Shown in pieces: positions 24,201 to 36,250 of a stretch of 64,000 bases of DNA. Each line of letters starts with the position of its first letter. Positions within the stretch are counted from its first letter, which is position 1. The stretch comes from Phocoena phocoena (lineage: Eukaryota > Chordata > Mammalia > Artiodactyla > Phocoenidae): positions 156,425,270-156,489,269 of the forward strand of contig NC_089220.1 of the NCBI RefSeq assembly GCF_963924675.1, read 5' to 3'. Position numbers and translations under genes: made by a program. The notes below the pieces were generated by a model. It saw only the letters and a list, made by a program, of their open reading frames with translations. It searched no databases and was not told the origin of the DNA.

Positions 24201-26714
24201 TGAACATCTCTGAAATGGGGAAGCATCTTACCAATCTATGGTCTGGTACAGTTGAGGGGGCAATGCTTTTTCTTACTTAGTGGTAAATGAAATATCAGTG
24301 TTCTTTAACATCCCTGGAGCTTAGATTTGATACAAGACAGTCATAATAACCAACTCTGATGAGAATCTGTGAGGGGGCTAGTAATATGGTATGTGCATGC
24401 CTGTGGATTAGTTGACTAGGAAAGTCATGGCAACCAAGGAAACACATTTGGTGACTGGAATTTGCTAGGTGAAATGTAAGTTAACTTAAAAAAAAATCCT
24501 CACATCTTGGTCTAGTACTAACTTTTGGAACTATTAAATCTGACACCCTTCAGATACCCGGCCACGAGTAAGGAATAGCCATTGCTCCGTCAGTGCAAAC
24601 AAAACCATCAGAAAGTTCATGGAATATTTCTGAATAGTCGATTATTTAAATCTGATTTCCATATTAGCTTGTCATCTTGATATTTTTGACAAGTGCACGT
24701 AAGGATTTTGACCCCAAGGAAGTTTCCAATATACTTTTACGATATAAAAAAAAAAAAGAAATGTAAAATACACAACTGTGTATCTAAATTGCTACTGTTT
24801 ATTTTAAGAAATAAAACATTCATCATCTTAAAATCCTGTACTTCTGTACACTGATTGCTATGTGGTAAGGGTGAGGGTAGCAGCAAATTATAGTCAATTC
24901 GGCAGCACAGATAAACTGCAGCTGTTTTTGGTTCTGTTTCTGCAATATCCATAGTGGAATTCAGCATTTACGGAGAGCTGGCTTTTCTCATTTTACTGGC
25001 AAAGGAATTGCTGGCTTAATTACCCTCGGGGGTCCCATGTAAATTATGTCCATAGATCGGGAGAGAGAAGATGGCAGAAAATAAATATTCAGCTGCATAA
25101 AAGAGAGAGAGAGAGAGAGAGAAATTCACCTCTGCTGAGTATGCGTTCCCTCCCCTGAGTCCTCTGAGTTTGGAAGGAGACAGTCCCCTCCCAGTCCCAG
25201 ATGAATCGTGAGTTCTGCCACACCCTACTCATCTCAGAACCATCTCTCTTAGCCTAGAATCTTCATTCACCAAGACCAAATAAGCCTGGGCTTGGAAGGC
25301 AGTGTTTACCTCTTCATTAATCTACCACGCTGTCAATGTTTCCACCCTTTGATAGAACTCTTGATCTTGTACACCACTCTCGCTCACGGTTTAATGCTAA
25401 AACTACTGGGAGAAATGCATGGACACATTCATGAATTAATTAAAGTGTGAATTAATTAATATCTTCCCATGAAACAAAGACCAACAACTTGATCTCCTCC
25501 GAGCCTCACAATCACTGGGTCACAGGTAGGCGTTACTGGGAGTATTCTTAATTCAGTGACTGAATTTTGGTACAGCTTGAGGAGAGTCGCACTTAGATTC
25601 AGGCATCCCAGGCTGAGTGGTAAGTAACTAGCCTGGAGGAGTAGGAGACGGAGCCAGTTTTATCCAAACGCAGGCTGACTGATCCTTGAGCCCACGCTTT
25701 TAGCCAATTGACTCATTTTTGCATTCCTGGTATAAGAATTCTGGGCATGGAGGAGGGAAGGAGAGTCTCGTAAGAAAAACAGGAAGGCTGTCAAGGCTTC
25801 TCCATCCTGACCTCGGTCAGCTCAGCTTGTATACTAAGAAATACGAGATTGTGATATGTGACACTCTCCTGGAGTTCAGGCTGACGCTCTGAGTCTGTAT
25901 TTTACGTCTGAAACCTGGGTCCCTTCCTCAACTGCATTGAAGGCGTCAGCAAGTGCTCATGTCAGCTTGGTCTCATGAAATTAGCCCAGTTTTAGGAAGC
26001 AATTTGGATTGGCAGCATTAAAAAGAAAATAGGTGGAAAGAGAAGTGTTGAGGGCGTGGTCTCGCTGGGTGCTGAAACGCTCAACAAGAGCTTTGAGGCT
26101 TTTCCAAAAGCGACCCCACTCTGGCAATTATGGGGGAGAGGTCTGCACTGTGCCCAGAGCTCACGATCCTGCTGAGGAATTATGCAGTTAATGTGCTAGA
26201 AAATCCTTTATGAAACAGCATTTCCTTTACCGGCTTCCCAGCCGCCCACACCTGGGATGTGCCCGTTTCTTGTGTAAATGCAACGACCTCCCGGGCACTA
26301 TTGTATTTCATTTCCATTGAAAAGGTAACAAACTGTGTCATAACCACCCACTATCTGCTTGAAACCCACCCAGCAATCCAGACACCCCATCACACCTAGC
26401 ATCTCTTTCATGTCACTAATAGACTAGGTAGGCTCTCCGCGACAACACCCAGACCAACTACTACCTTCTGCCCAAAAATGATGCTTCACCTTGTTGTAGC
26501 TTCTTTATCTTTCTCTCTAATCTAATTGAAACTGTTGTGAGCAGTTGTGAGAATGTGATTCTTTCCCCTAGGCCCAGCTCTATAGCTAGAAATGGTCCTA
26601 AAACAAATATTGGGCTTTCTCCAGCCCAGGTTTCACATGGACATGTGTGCACATTATTTGTGTGTGACTTTACTATGATAAAAGGAAAATACAATAGAAG
26701 GCAGAATGGTACAT
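24201..26714. other. Unannotated DNA
   Basis: About 2.5 kb with no recognised gene or repeat family. It contains a GA microsatellite, a double gaattaatta repeat at 25433-25460, and a repeat-free stretch at 26170-26340 of conserved-element-like composition. The 91-codon minus frame at 26461-26736 has no known domain and partly overlaps the following MIR. Confidence 0.45.
25102..25122. repeat. (GA)n microsatellite
   Basis: About 10 uninterrupted AG units. Confidence 0.95.
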
Positions 26715-26870
26715 TTCCATTTTTGGGGTCTGCCACTGTGTGACCTCAGAGAAGTTACTTAACCTCTCTGGGTTCTGGTCTCCTCCTGAATATTGAGAGA
26801 GAATCGTACTGGAGAATGTTTATGGGCTCTTTAATGTAATGATTCTATAACTCCAAACATTACAAGAGTA
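26715..26870 (+). mobile_element. MIR SINE fragment
   Basis: The core tctgccactgtgtgacctcagagaagttacttaacctctctgggttctggtctcctcctgaat matches MIR closely. The 3' half is diverged. Confidence 0.8.
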
Positions 26871-27336
26871 GGAATTCTCTCTTATTATCTTGAGCTACAA
26901 AGTATTAACTAAGACTCAGTAAAACTATTAATTAAATACTAAGTGGTGATGCACAGAATCTAAAAGAAGCTGAATGCTTGCACCTGATGTTTCATGGATG
27001 TTTATCTGATGGACCTCACAGTAGATAGAGCACGCCACAAAAAGGTGAGACAAACAGTGCTGTACTCAAAAGAGAAGAAGCCACTTTTAAGGACCATCCT
27101 ATTAGTGACCCAAACTCCAAAGGTGCAGAAGAGGACAGTTTGGCTGAGAGGCTACCATCAAAGAAAATCAATTTCTCCACGTGGGTGGAGAAGCACCTTG
27201 CTGGCAGCCGGGCACCAGAGATAAGCCCATCAGAGCTTTCCAAGTAAACAAAAATTTGTCAGGAGTTCAAACCAAAAAGAGTCAGGAAAGGGATGACTAA
27301 GAGCCAAGTTTTAGAAAAAATAAGCAGAATTCCAGG

Positions 27337-27445
27337 GGGCTTCCCTGGTGGCGCAGTGGTTTAGAGTCCGCCTGCCGAGGCAGGGGACACAGGTTCGTGT
27401 CCCGGTCCGGGAGGATCCCACATGCCACGGAGCGCTGGGCCCATG
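27337..27445 (+). mobile_element. Tail-less 3'-truncated CHR-type SINE
   Basis: The copy begins with the normal SINE head ggcttccctggtggcgcagtgg. It retains an A-box-like tggcgcagtgg and B-box-like ggttcgtgtcc. It stops after gcgctgggcccatg, about 109 bases in. The rest of the SINE body and any A-tail are absent. The 8-base attccagg occurs at 27329-27336 and 27446-27453. The duplication implies that the truncated copy itself was inserted. Open frames across 27297-27728 read through this SINE and are not genes. Confidence 0.88.
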
Positions 27446-27453
27446 ATTCCAGG

Positions 27454-29894
27454 AAACCCATCAAGAAATAAAATGACATCAAATAGGGTGATCTGAGGCT
27501 CCATATGAATACCCATCTGAGGGCAGCCTGGCGTGGATTTGGGGGAGTCAGGACAAGCAGCAAACAAGGAATGGAATTTAGCAAAATGGGATTTGCTAAA
27601 GTGTCAGGAAAGGAGTTGGGTAAGTTATTTGGCTCTTTTGGGGCAGGTTTTATGTGTTCATGAAGCAGGGCCTCTACTGATCTCTGAAGACAATTGCCTT
27701 TTAAAGGGTCAGGCTCAGGAAGTCCCATTCAAATAGGGACAAATGAATACTTTGAATAAATATTCTATAAAATTAAGATAGCCTAGTATTAGGCTAAATT
27801 TTTTTTAAAAAAGAATTCAGACCATGAGTGAATAAGTTGGAATTTTAATAAATGAAATGACCCACACCATTACTTTTGACGGTCTTTGTTCTGGTATGTA
27901 AGATGTGTCTGCATTATTACCATTTAGGATAACTATAGAAGCTTTGAAACTTCACAAGTCAACACCTAATTTAAGTTCTTAGTCGTAGAAGAAGAAAAGA
28001 AAAATAATCCTGACAGACGTATCCCATGAAAGCCAAGTGCTGAAAATCAAAGAATGCCTGCAATGTTCCTGTCAGGTCCCATTCTCCTCAGGAAAGCCTT
28101 TTCATAGGTGAACAATTTCAGGTCTTTCCATTGGTGAAAACCACTTCCCAGATGCTGAGCTAGGCCAGACCACAAGGCCAGTCCCGGCTTGAAAGATAAG
28201 TGAGAATGGTGAGTTGGACCCAGTTGGGTTACTTTCACTTCTGCTTACAATTAAGCCAGCAAACACTCAGTTCAAGAGATGCACATGAGCTAGGTGAGGG
28301 GGTGAGGCTCTCCTGCCCTGGTGACTCCAGAGGGTTAGAGGTGGTCTCTACAGAGCAAGGGATACAAGGAGTCCTTCAGTGTAGATAAGCCCAGAACCTC
28401 TGGCTCCTTAATACAGGTAAGAAGGTAAAGCAGGAGAGGGCCCTTCTTATCACCAGCTGAGGAAGTCTGCACCCCAGTTACTGTTTTCCACTTTATAATT
28501 GGATCATCTAAACGGTTTAGTGGACCAGGCCAGGCAACGGGCCACCAAAGTTTTGAGCCCACTTCACATTTTTAAAACAGCATTATAACATTGAACTGTC
28601 CCCGACTTGGTAAGCATTTGTTTAAAGACCTAGAGAGAAACCTGAAATTTCTGCCAGTTTTCATAGGAGCAGGAAATGGCAAGAAGAACCAGTATCTAAG
28701 CCCCTTTCATGCCTGACGCCTGGTGCAACTTTCACTGAATACAACCAAGGCTACCACTGACTATTGTAGAATCCCCAGACCATGACGTAACCTCATGGCA
28801 AGCTTTCCAGCCTGCTGGGTAGGGGTAGGTCGACTTTCCAGAACATACTGGGATATTTTAGATTTGGTGTTAAGCGCTAGCTACCATAGAGCCAAATATT
28901 CCTATTTTCCAGTGCTTAAGAGCTTGTCCTGAAGCTTTCACTCATCCAGTGATTGAATGGAAGGCAAAACCCACGCTGGGTTTTAAGCTGCTGGGATAAA
29001 ATGACATGCAGGGGAAAATGAAGGCACTCTGCTAAAGGCAAGGGGAAAGGAACAGGGTGTGTCTAATATGGGAACAGCAGCCGGAAAGCCAGAGCATGAG
29101 ATGAGATGCAACCAGCAAGAGAAACAAAGGGCAGCCAGACAATATTTCACAAATACATTAGGAGCAAGACAAAGGAGAATGTAGACCCGCTAATTAGTTG
29201 GGAGGGAAAACAAATAGCAGATGCATCAGAAGGCCTGAGCTTTTAATACCTATTATGCTCTACTACGCTTCACAAAAATGGTTAGTTCTCACCAGAAGCT
29301 GAACATAAACCACAGTAATGAGCGTGTGGCAGGGAAAGGGAAGTTTAAATGGAAACCAAACAGATTAGTAACTACTTAGTCAAGCTGGATGGTTTCACAT
29401 CAGACCCTGACAAGAGCCACAGTGCTAGGGTAACAGAACTAGCTTCTGAAATGCAAGTTCATATGAAAAAATTCTATCGAAGGAGCGAGATTTCAGGTGG
29501 CTGAGTCTGAGGCCAGTGCAGGGTCAGCACTGAGCAAGAGGAAGTAAGAAGTGGCCGGAAAGGAGGAGAGGAGCACAGGTATCCCCACTGTGTGACGGTC
29601 AAGGTGAGTTAAAGAGATAGAGTCATCCTCCCAGATCAAGCGCAGAGGGAAAGGAAACTCAACCAGCAAGGGAGCTTGGGATGAGGCCCTGGAAGTTCAT
29701 GTTCCAAAACAGACCTTCCATGTCTGCAGAAGATGGCAGGCACTTGATCAAAGAAAGCAGAAGTCGAAGCCTAGGATGGACCTGGGAAGCTGCAGACAGA
29801 GAGTATAACATGGAAGGCAAAGGCCTGGGAAGCCAAGTTAAGGTTCAGTGCCTTTAATTTTTGAACTCATAATAGGTAAAAGAGGTGGCATCCC
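27454..29894. other. Unannotated DNA
   Basis: About 2.4 kb with no recognised gene or repeat. Open frames at 28047-28562 are short and without known domains. Confidence 0.45.
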
Positions 29895-30015
29895 TATCCT
29901 GTACTATGCACTGTGCTACGTAGTGTGTATGCATTTTTAAACATTTAATATTCTCAATAACCTGATAGGATAGGTACCCTTATGATCTGTGTTTTATAAA
30001 CTCTTAACTTCCTGG
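29895..30015 (-). mobile_element. MIR SINE fragment (diverged)
   Basis: The + strand shows gtactatgcactgtgctacgtagtg, then catttaatattctcaataacctgataggataggtaccc, similar to reversed MIR. The downstream core is degraded, so the assignment is moderate. Confidence 0.5.
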
Positions 30016-33000
30016 GTCTCAGATCCTTCATGTAAATGACCTAAAGAGGTGGAGCTAGGATGGTGTGAGAAAGGGAAGTGGCCCCATTTATCTGTTTATT
30101 TGCTCACCCTAAACTGCATAATCTATACAACCTCTTTGATTCGTTAGCTAAAGCAAAGTACATGAAATTTAGTTTATTAGATGATTTTGTTATCTATCTG
30201 TAACTCACAGTGTTCTGTCAGGATGTCTATGCTACTTTTTTTTTTTTAAGCCATAAACAGAGTTGTTACTTTAATAAATAAAAAAAATTTGAGCCTCTCC
30301 ATACTTACCACATCCTTCTCTAACTAACGAAGAAGAAATGAACAGGGTAACTGGGCAGCGGTGGTTCACCCTTGGCAGCGGCTAATGGAAGAGAATGGCC
30401 ACAGCCCAGCCAGGGTCTCACAGGGTGGCAGCATCTTAGTGAGGTCGCTTTTATCTGAAACAAGGGTGACAGAAATGAGCAAGCCCCTCACAATTGCTGC
30501 ACCATTGACAAATACTGCTAAATCATCTCAGCAATCTCTCTTCTCAGGCCTATCTTGGACCCTAAGAAGTCTTCTCCACACACAATGCAAGATTCTGTTT
30601 GCCAAAATACTTACAAGTACTCTGTGGAGTAATTCTTGGTATCATGTGTCTGGGACATCACATTAACTGTCAGTAGGATACTTGGTGAACACGGACCCAG
30701 GAAGTAACACTTCCTGGCTTTTTTTAAAATTCATTCATTCATTCAAGAAATATTGGAAATGTTGTACTCAAACAGGAAAAATAGATTTCTTTGCTGTCTC
30801 ACTTCTTAATCTTTGACATGCTGATTTGAATTATAAGCCTATATAAATTGGATATGGTACGCAGCATCTCCCAAACTTAGGAATCATTGGAACCAGGATT
30901 GGAACCATCTTCCCACAAAACATGGAACATCCAGTAGGGCACTGCACGGTCCATATTTTTGGAAGGTCAATAGCATATTCCTGTTGGGGAACCAGAAGTA
31001 ATACGTTTCTTCCTTGGATGACATTAGCACGATGGACAGAACTACATTAAATTTAGGACAGAGTCAGGCAAACAGAAAAGATGCTCAATATTGAGGTCCA
31101 GACTAAAGGGTTGAAATTCTTTCAGTTTCCCCTGCTGAGAATAAGAATGGATTCTAGGCTCATGGAAGGTCAAACAAGTCCACCCCTGGGAGATGAGTCA
31201 GGGAGGAGCTAGCAGTCAACAATGATCTGGGAGATAAACCCTGATAGATCCCTACTGTCCAATTCCCCTTTTTATATGTACCATCCAGTTATTTTAGGCC
31301 ACTGAGTTGTAATGCAGTTTAGTAGGTTACAACAGTCTTTAGTAACACTCAAGGCTTGACGATACATTTTTCAGTGGATATCTGGGAACATTTTTGATAC
31401 TTTACTGCATTTAAACTATATCCAAGAGTGGGTTTGTTTGCAGATGGCCACTTACATCCATGGTACTTCAGCTTTTACTGATTTAATAGTCAGAAGCTGG
31501 CTTGTCCCCAGAATTTGGAGGCATCTTACTATAGTGCTTTATACAGTTAACTGTATATTGCCAGGGAGCTGGTGAAATATTGTTAACTTAGCATAAAACC
31601 AGCATAGGAGACCCCCTCAGCCTCTACCAGCAAAGCTGCCATTTCCCAGAGGCAAAATAAGAAGTTGTTCCTTGTGGTGGGGCTGGGGACATCATGCATC
31701 CCCTTGACCTCCATCCAGCACTTATTCACGTCACAAGTATTTCTTGAACACAATTCTTCATTGACACTAGGGATGCAATCAAAGGAGACATAGCACACCC
31801 TGCTGGACCACCACTGCTGGTGGTCCAGGTGCAATCTGGATGGTGGAGTGATGCAGACATGAGGTCAAAGCCTCCAACACAGCAGCTCAGGAATTACCCA
31901 TAGTTTCCATTTAGCAAGTGAAAGACTTAATATTTCAATCTGGTTGGACACTCAAAACAACAAGAGCGTCTTACACCTATGAATGGCACCATCCAGCATC
32001 CAGTGCATGTCCTTCAGCCAGAAAAGTTGCTACAGCCCCAGAATTCTGTAGATAAACTGTATGTGATAATGACTAAGGCAGATTTAGTTTCAGTTTTGCA
32101 CAGACAAATAGAAGTTGTACACAAAGGTAGGTGATCTCTGTGTTCCTATTTAGTCCCAAAAGGCTTTCAAAGAATGAAGTTGTCTACAGACAGCTAGTAC
32201 TTAAAATAATAAGAAATGTGGAAAGATCAAAGTAAAATAAAATGGAAGGAATAAGAAAGAACTAGAGTGCCAAAGAATATGGGGACTCTTGAGAGACATT
32301 TTGCTTTTGAGCTAAATAGGTTTTTCAGAGAGCAAAGTTCATCATAGACGTTTGAAAGAGTATGTTCCTTCTGGGTGTATATGCGTGTATATGTGCCTGT
32401 GTGTATGTGTGTGTGTGTGTGTGTGTACATAAATCTAAAAGAAAAATAATCTTCTCCTAGGAGATTCAGAGATCTTGAGGCTGCCATCAGTCCCTGATTA
32501 GTATGAGCACAGGGTGGACAGACTCTTGAATAGATGCGCAATTATTATTAACACAGGATTGAGATACGGGGACTGTGGCCATTGCTATACTTTAACCACA
32601 CAAAACTGCCAAGTGCATCGAAGGCAATCCATGACCTTAATTTTAAGTTGCTTCACAGAAGATTTTTGTGTTCAGAAATAACGATTTAGGAGACAGTCTT
32701 TAGAAGTGATAGGATTTCTCTCCCTGAAAGCTTCAGGAATGGGTAAGTGGCTTTTTAAAGAGATTTCAAACACTCCTTTCTATTTTCTACCACAGCAGTT
32801 TTCAAATGATGTCTCACACTCTGAGAATGTGAGCATATTCCTTTGAGCTAATAAATTACTAGGATAGTTTTGAAACTTTGGATGAAACTTTAGAGTTTTT
32901 GTTTAGAAGTATAGACGGCGTATTTCTCAAGGAGAGGGGCAATGCCTACCACTTATTTAGTGCCTAGAGGCCTAGAAGTCTCATATGGACAACAAATGTT

Positions 33001-33529
33001 CAGTCCTTGTGTGTGTATGTATATTTGTGTGAATATGTGTGTACTGTCTCTGTAATGTCATTGTCCTGCCCCTAATAATGATGCGTTAGGAAATGGTACT
33101 ATATTTCTTTGTTGCTCATCTCTTTAAAAAAATTTTTTTTACAAAAGCTTTTAAAGATTTGCTTAATGGACTTATTAGGTTTTTAATCTTGTTATTAACC
33201 AAGTATACACCCCTTTCTCCTCCAACTATCACTGCAAAGACATTATAGACTCAAAAATAATAGGCTGTCACATGCAAAACAATATTCTAATCAAGCATCA
33301 CTGTGATTCAATATACAAAAATTTCCCTAAAGATCTCTTTTCTGGAATTAAAACTTCAGATAGAGTTATATGGAGAAATACCACAAGCAACGTTACAAAA
33401 GAGCAAGTGGGACTGGTCCTCTTACCTTTCTGACGATTCCTTGGTAAGCTCCTCTGTACACCTCTAATTATTGCTGTTTGATAGGCTCCTCTCTATCATC
33501 TTTATTTGTCTCTCCCCCCATAATCTTTT
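30016..33529. other. Long unannotated stretch
   Basis: About 3.5 kb with no recognised gene. Low-complexity parts are a T-run near 30238 and a TG microsatellite at 32399-32426. The 101-codon frame at 30361-30666 and the 104-codon minus frame at 32227-32541 (which reads the microsatellite as alternating His and Thr) show no known domain. Confidence 0.5.
32399..32426. repeat. (TG)n microsatellite
   Basis: An interrupted TG run with one TA unit. Confidence 0.93.
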
Positions 33530-33755
33530 GGGGTGACTTCATACAAAGCAGATACTGATGGCTTCTAAGCCAGCCCTTGGATCCAAACACGTATGTCCAG
33601 ATGCCTGCTGGACACATCCATTTGGATGAGCAACACACCGCTCACACCACAGGTGCATTCGGAGCTCATCACCCAACAGCCCTACTCTTTGCCACGTGCT
33701 ATTTTTCTTTTTACTCAATAAATGTTTGCTGAATAATTGAATGGATGGTCTTCAT
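33530..33755 (+). mobile_element. L2 LINE fragment (diverged)
   Basis: Blocks resemble forward L2: ccagatgcctgctggacacatccatttggatg, cattcggagctcatcaccc, and a terminus-like tactcaataaatgtttgctgaataattgaatgg. It is highly diverged. Confidence 0.5.
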
Positions 33756-34689
33756 TAATTGCTAAATGAATGTCGTATAGAAGAGAAGTATTTATTTCTA
33801 CATATAATGACATAAAGAGGATGGATCCTTTCTAAATAGAGTTGTTTCTTCTACTCTTTCTGGAAATCACAGGCTAGACTAGCACTTGGGAGCCAGAATT
33901 CTGGTCCCCCAGGCAAAGAAGCAAGTCCTAAGCTAGGACCAGAGGAGGCTGTGTTAAACTTGCACCACAGTTTATAAATCATCTGTGGCATTTTGTTTTG
34001 AACCCTCCAAGCAAAATGTTATGGTTTCATCACAAACTAAAAGAGATCCAGATGTGTTTCTTTGCACACACACTTACATCAAAGGAAAACAAATTGGTTA
34101 ATATTTGGCTGATCATCTTCTACCACTGTGATACTCAGTGATGTCACAGTCCAGTGATGTTTGAGGCTGTGACTCTGGCCTACTCTTAATTAACCAAGCT
34201 ACAGGGTAGAATAATGTGTTAATGTATGATGCTCCTTTTAAAGAGAATATACACCATAGAGTATGTGGAATTTATTTGATTTTTCCAAGTGAGTCCAATA
34301 CTTGAGTTCTTCTAAAATGATGCTTGTATTTCTTCTATGAGTCTTGAACTTCTTACATGGCTGGGGCCACAGAGGGTATTCTGGTGAACATCCAGGGAAT
34401 CTCGAACAAGTGATTGAGGGCCCAATTATTGCTTCCAATGCATGACAACAGTTCTTTACAGACAGAAAAATACTGTTGCTTACATAGCTGTCCTTCTCAG
34501 GGGTTTAGACACCCTTGGGAGTAAGTACATGGGTGAAACTGTCATGAAGGAGTCACTAGGAAGAGTCCTAAATGGCTGACCCTTCTGTGACTTGTCTCTG
34601 TAATCTTCACTCAGGAAAAGCTTTCATATCAGGGAAAGTAGCAAATTGAATCTATGACAGGTATGCGGAGCTTTTCCACTAAGTTTTGA
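33756..34689. other. Unannotated DNA
   Basis: About 0.9 kb with no recognised gene or repeat. A short open frame at 34238-34438 (minus) lacks known domains. Confidence 0.4.
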
Positions 34690-34825
34690 TGGGATTTTTC
34701 ATGCATTATGTTATTCAGTCTCCAGAGAAGTTAAATGACTTGCCCAAGATCACAGTTAGTTAGTGGATGCTCTCCAATTAGAGCCTAGGCCTTCACACAT
34801 CTATTTCATTGTGCAATCTCCCTAA
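34690..34825 (-). mobile_element. MIR SINE fragment
   Basis: The + strand shows gagaagttaaatgacttgcccaagatcacagttagttagtgg, the reversed MIR tRNA-like portion, followed by a degraded gagcctaggccttc block. Confidence 0.78.
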
Positions 34826-35204
34826 AACAAACCACCGCATTGGGTTTTGGGTTTTTTTTTTTTCCCACGTACGCTATTCATTTTTTTTTTTTAACATCTT
34901 TATTGGAGTATAATTGCTTTACAATGGTGTGTTAGTTTCTGCTTTATAACAAAGTGAACCAACTATACATATACATATATCGCCATATCTCCTCCCTCTT
35001 GCGTCTCCCTCCCACCCTCCCTATCCCACCCCTCTAGGTGGTCACAGAGCACTGAGCTGATCTCCCTGTGCTATGCGGCTGCTTCCCACTAGCTATCTAT
35101 TTTACATTTGGTAGTATATATAAGTCCATGCCACTCTCTAACTTCATCCCAGCTTACCCTTCCCCCTCCCTGTGTCCTCAAGTCCATTCTCTACAACTGC
35201 GTCT

Positions 35205-35495
35205 TTATTCCTCTCCTGCCCCTAGGTTCTTCATATCCTTTTTTTTTTTTTTTAAGATTCCATGTATATGTGTTAGCATACGGTATTTGTTTTTCTCTTT
35301 CTGACTTACTTCACTCTGTATGATAGTCTCTAGGTCCATCCACCTCACTACAAATAACTCAATTTCGTTTCGTTTTATGGCTGAGTAGTATTCCATTGTA
35401 TATATGTGCCATATCTTCTTTATCCATTCATCTGTTGATGGACACTTAGGTTGCTTCCCTGTCCTGACTATTGTAAATAGAGCTGCAATGAACAC
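35205..35495 (-). pseudogene. L1 ORF2 C-terminus
   Basis: The frame starts MFIAALFTIVRTGKQPKCPS and continues through IYTMEYYSAIKRNEIELF, the conserved end of L1 ORF2, then runs to a stop at 35205. Upstream ORF2 pieces are in other frames, so this is a broken remnant of the L1 at 34848-36240. Confidence 0.9.
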
Positions 35496-35841
35496 TGTGG
35501 TACATGACTCTTTGAATTATGATTTTCTCAGGGTATATGCCCAGTAGTGGGATTGCTGGGTCATATGGTAGCTCTATTTTTAGTTCTTTAAAGAACCTCC
35601 GTACTGTTCTTCATAGTGGCTGTGTCAATTTACATTCCCACCAACAGTGCAAGAGGGTTCCCTTTTCTCCACACCCTCTCCAGCATTTATTGTTTGTAGA
35701 TTTTTTGGTGATGGCCATTCTGACTGGTGTGAAGTGGTACCTCATTGTAGTTTTGATTTGCATTTCTCTAATGATTAGTGATGCTGAGCATCCTTTCATA
35801 TGTTTGTTGGCAATCTATATCTTCTTTGGAGGAATGTCTCT

Positions 35842-36237
35842 TTAGGTCTTTTGTCCATTTTTGGATTGGGTTGTTTTTTTGATATTGAGCTGCATGAGCT
35901 GCTTGTAAATTTTGGAGATTAACCCTTTGTCAGTTGCTTCATTTGCAAATATTTTCTGCCATTCTGAGGGCTGTCTTTTTGTCTTGCTTATGGTTTCCTT
36001 TGCTGTGCAAAAGCTTTTAAGTTTCATTAGGTCCCATTTGTTTATTTTTGTTTTTATTTCCATTTCTCTAGGAGATGGGTCAAAAAGGATCTTGCTGTGA
36101 TTTATTTCATAGAGTGTTCTGCCTGTGTTTTCCTCTAAGGTTTTTATAGTGTCTGGCCTTATATTTAGGTCTTTAATCCATTTTGAGTTTATTTTTGTGT
36201 ATGGTGTTAGGGAGTGTTCTAATTTCATTCTTTTACA
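35842..36237 (-). pseudogene. L1 ORF2 fragment
   Basis: The frame holds [19 protein letters not shown], then [19 protein letters not shown] and [13 protein letters not shown], part of the ORF2 C-terminal third. The open frame continues upstream into flanking DNA to 36447, but that part is not L1. It is separated from the C-terminus at 35205-35495 by stops and frame changes. Confidence 0.87.
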
Positions 36238-36250
36238 CTTCACTGGGTTT

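Larger units (their letters stand above)
34848..36240 (-). mobile_element. 5'-truncated L1 LINE (younger cetartiodactyl L1) with double A-tail
   Basis: The minus strand carries about 1.3 kb: the L1 ORF2 C-terminus and a 3' UTR ending in the block complementary to aacatctttattggagtata. Similarity to the conserved L1 sequence is higher than for the other copies. The T-run at 34881-34892 marks a first A-tail. Seventeen non-L1 bases follow (34864-34880), then a second T-run. A 10-base near-duplication (cattgggttt at 34838-34847, cactgggttt at 36241-36250) may be the target site. Confidence 0.92.
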
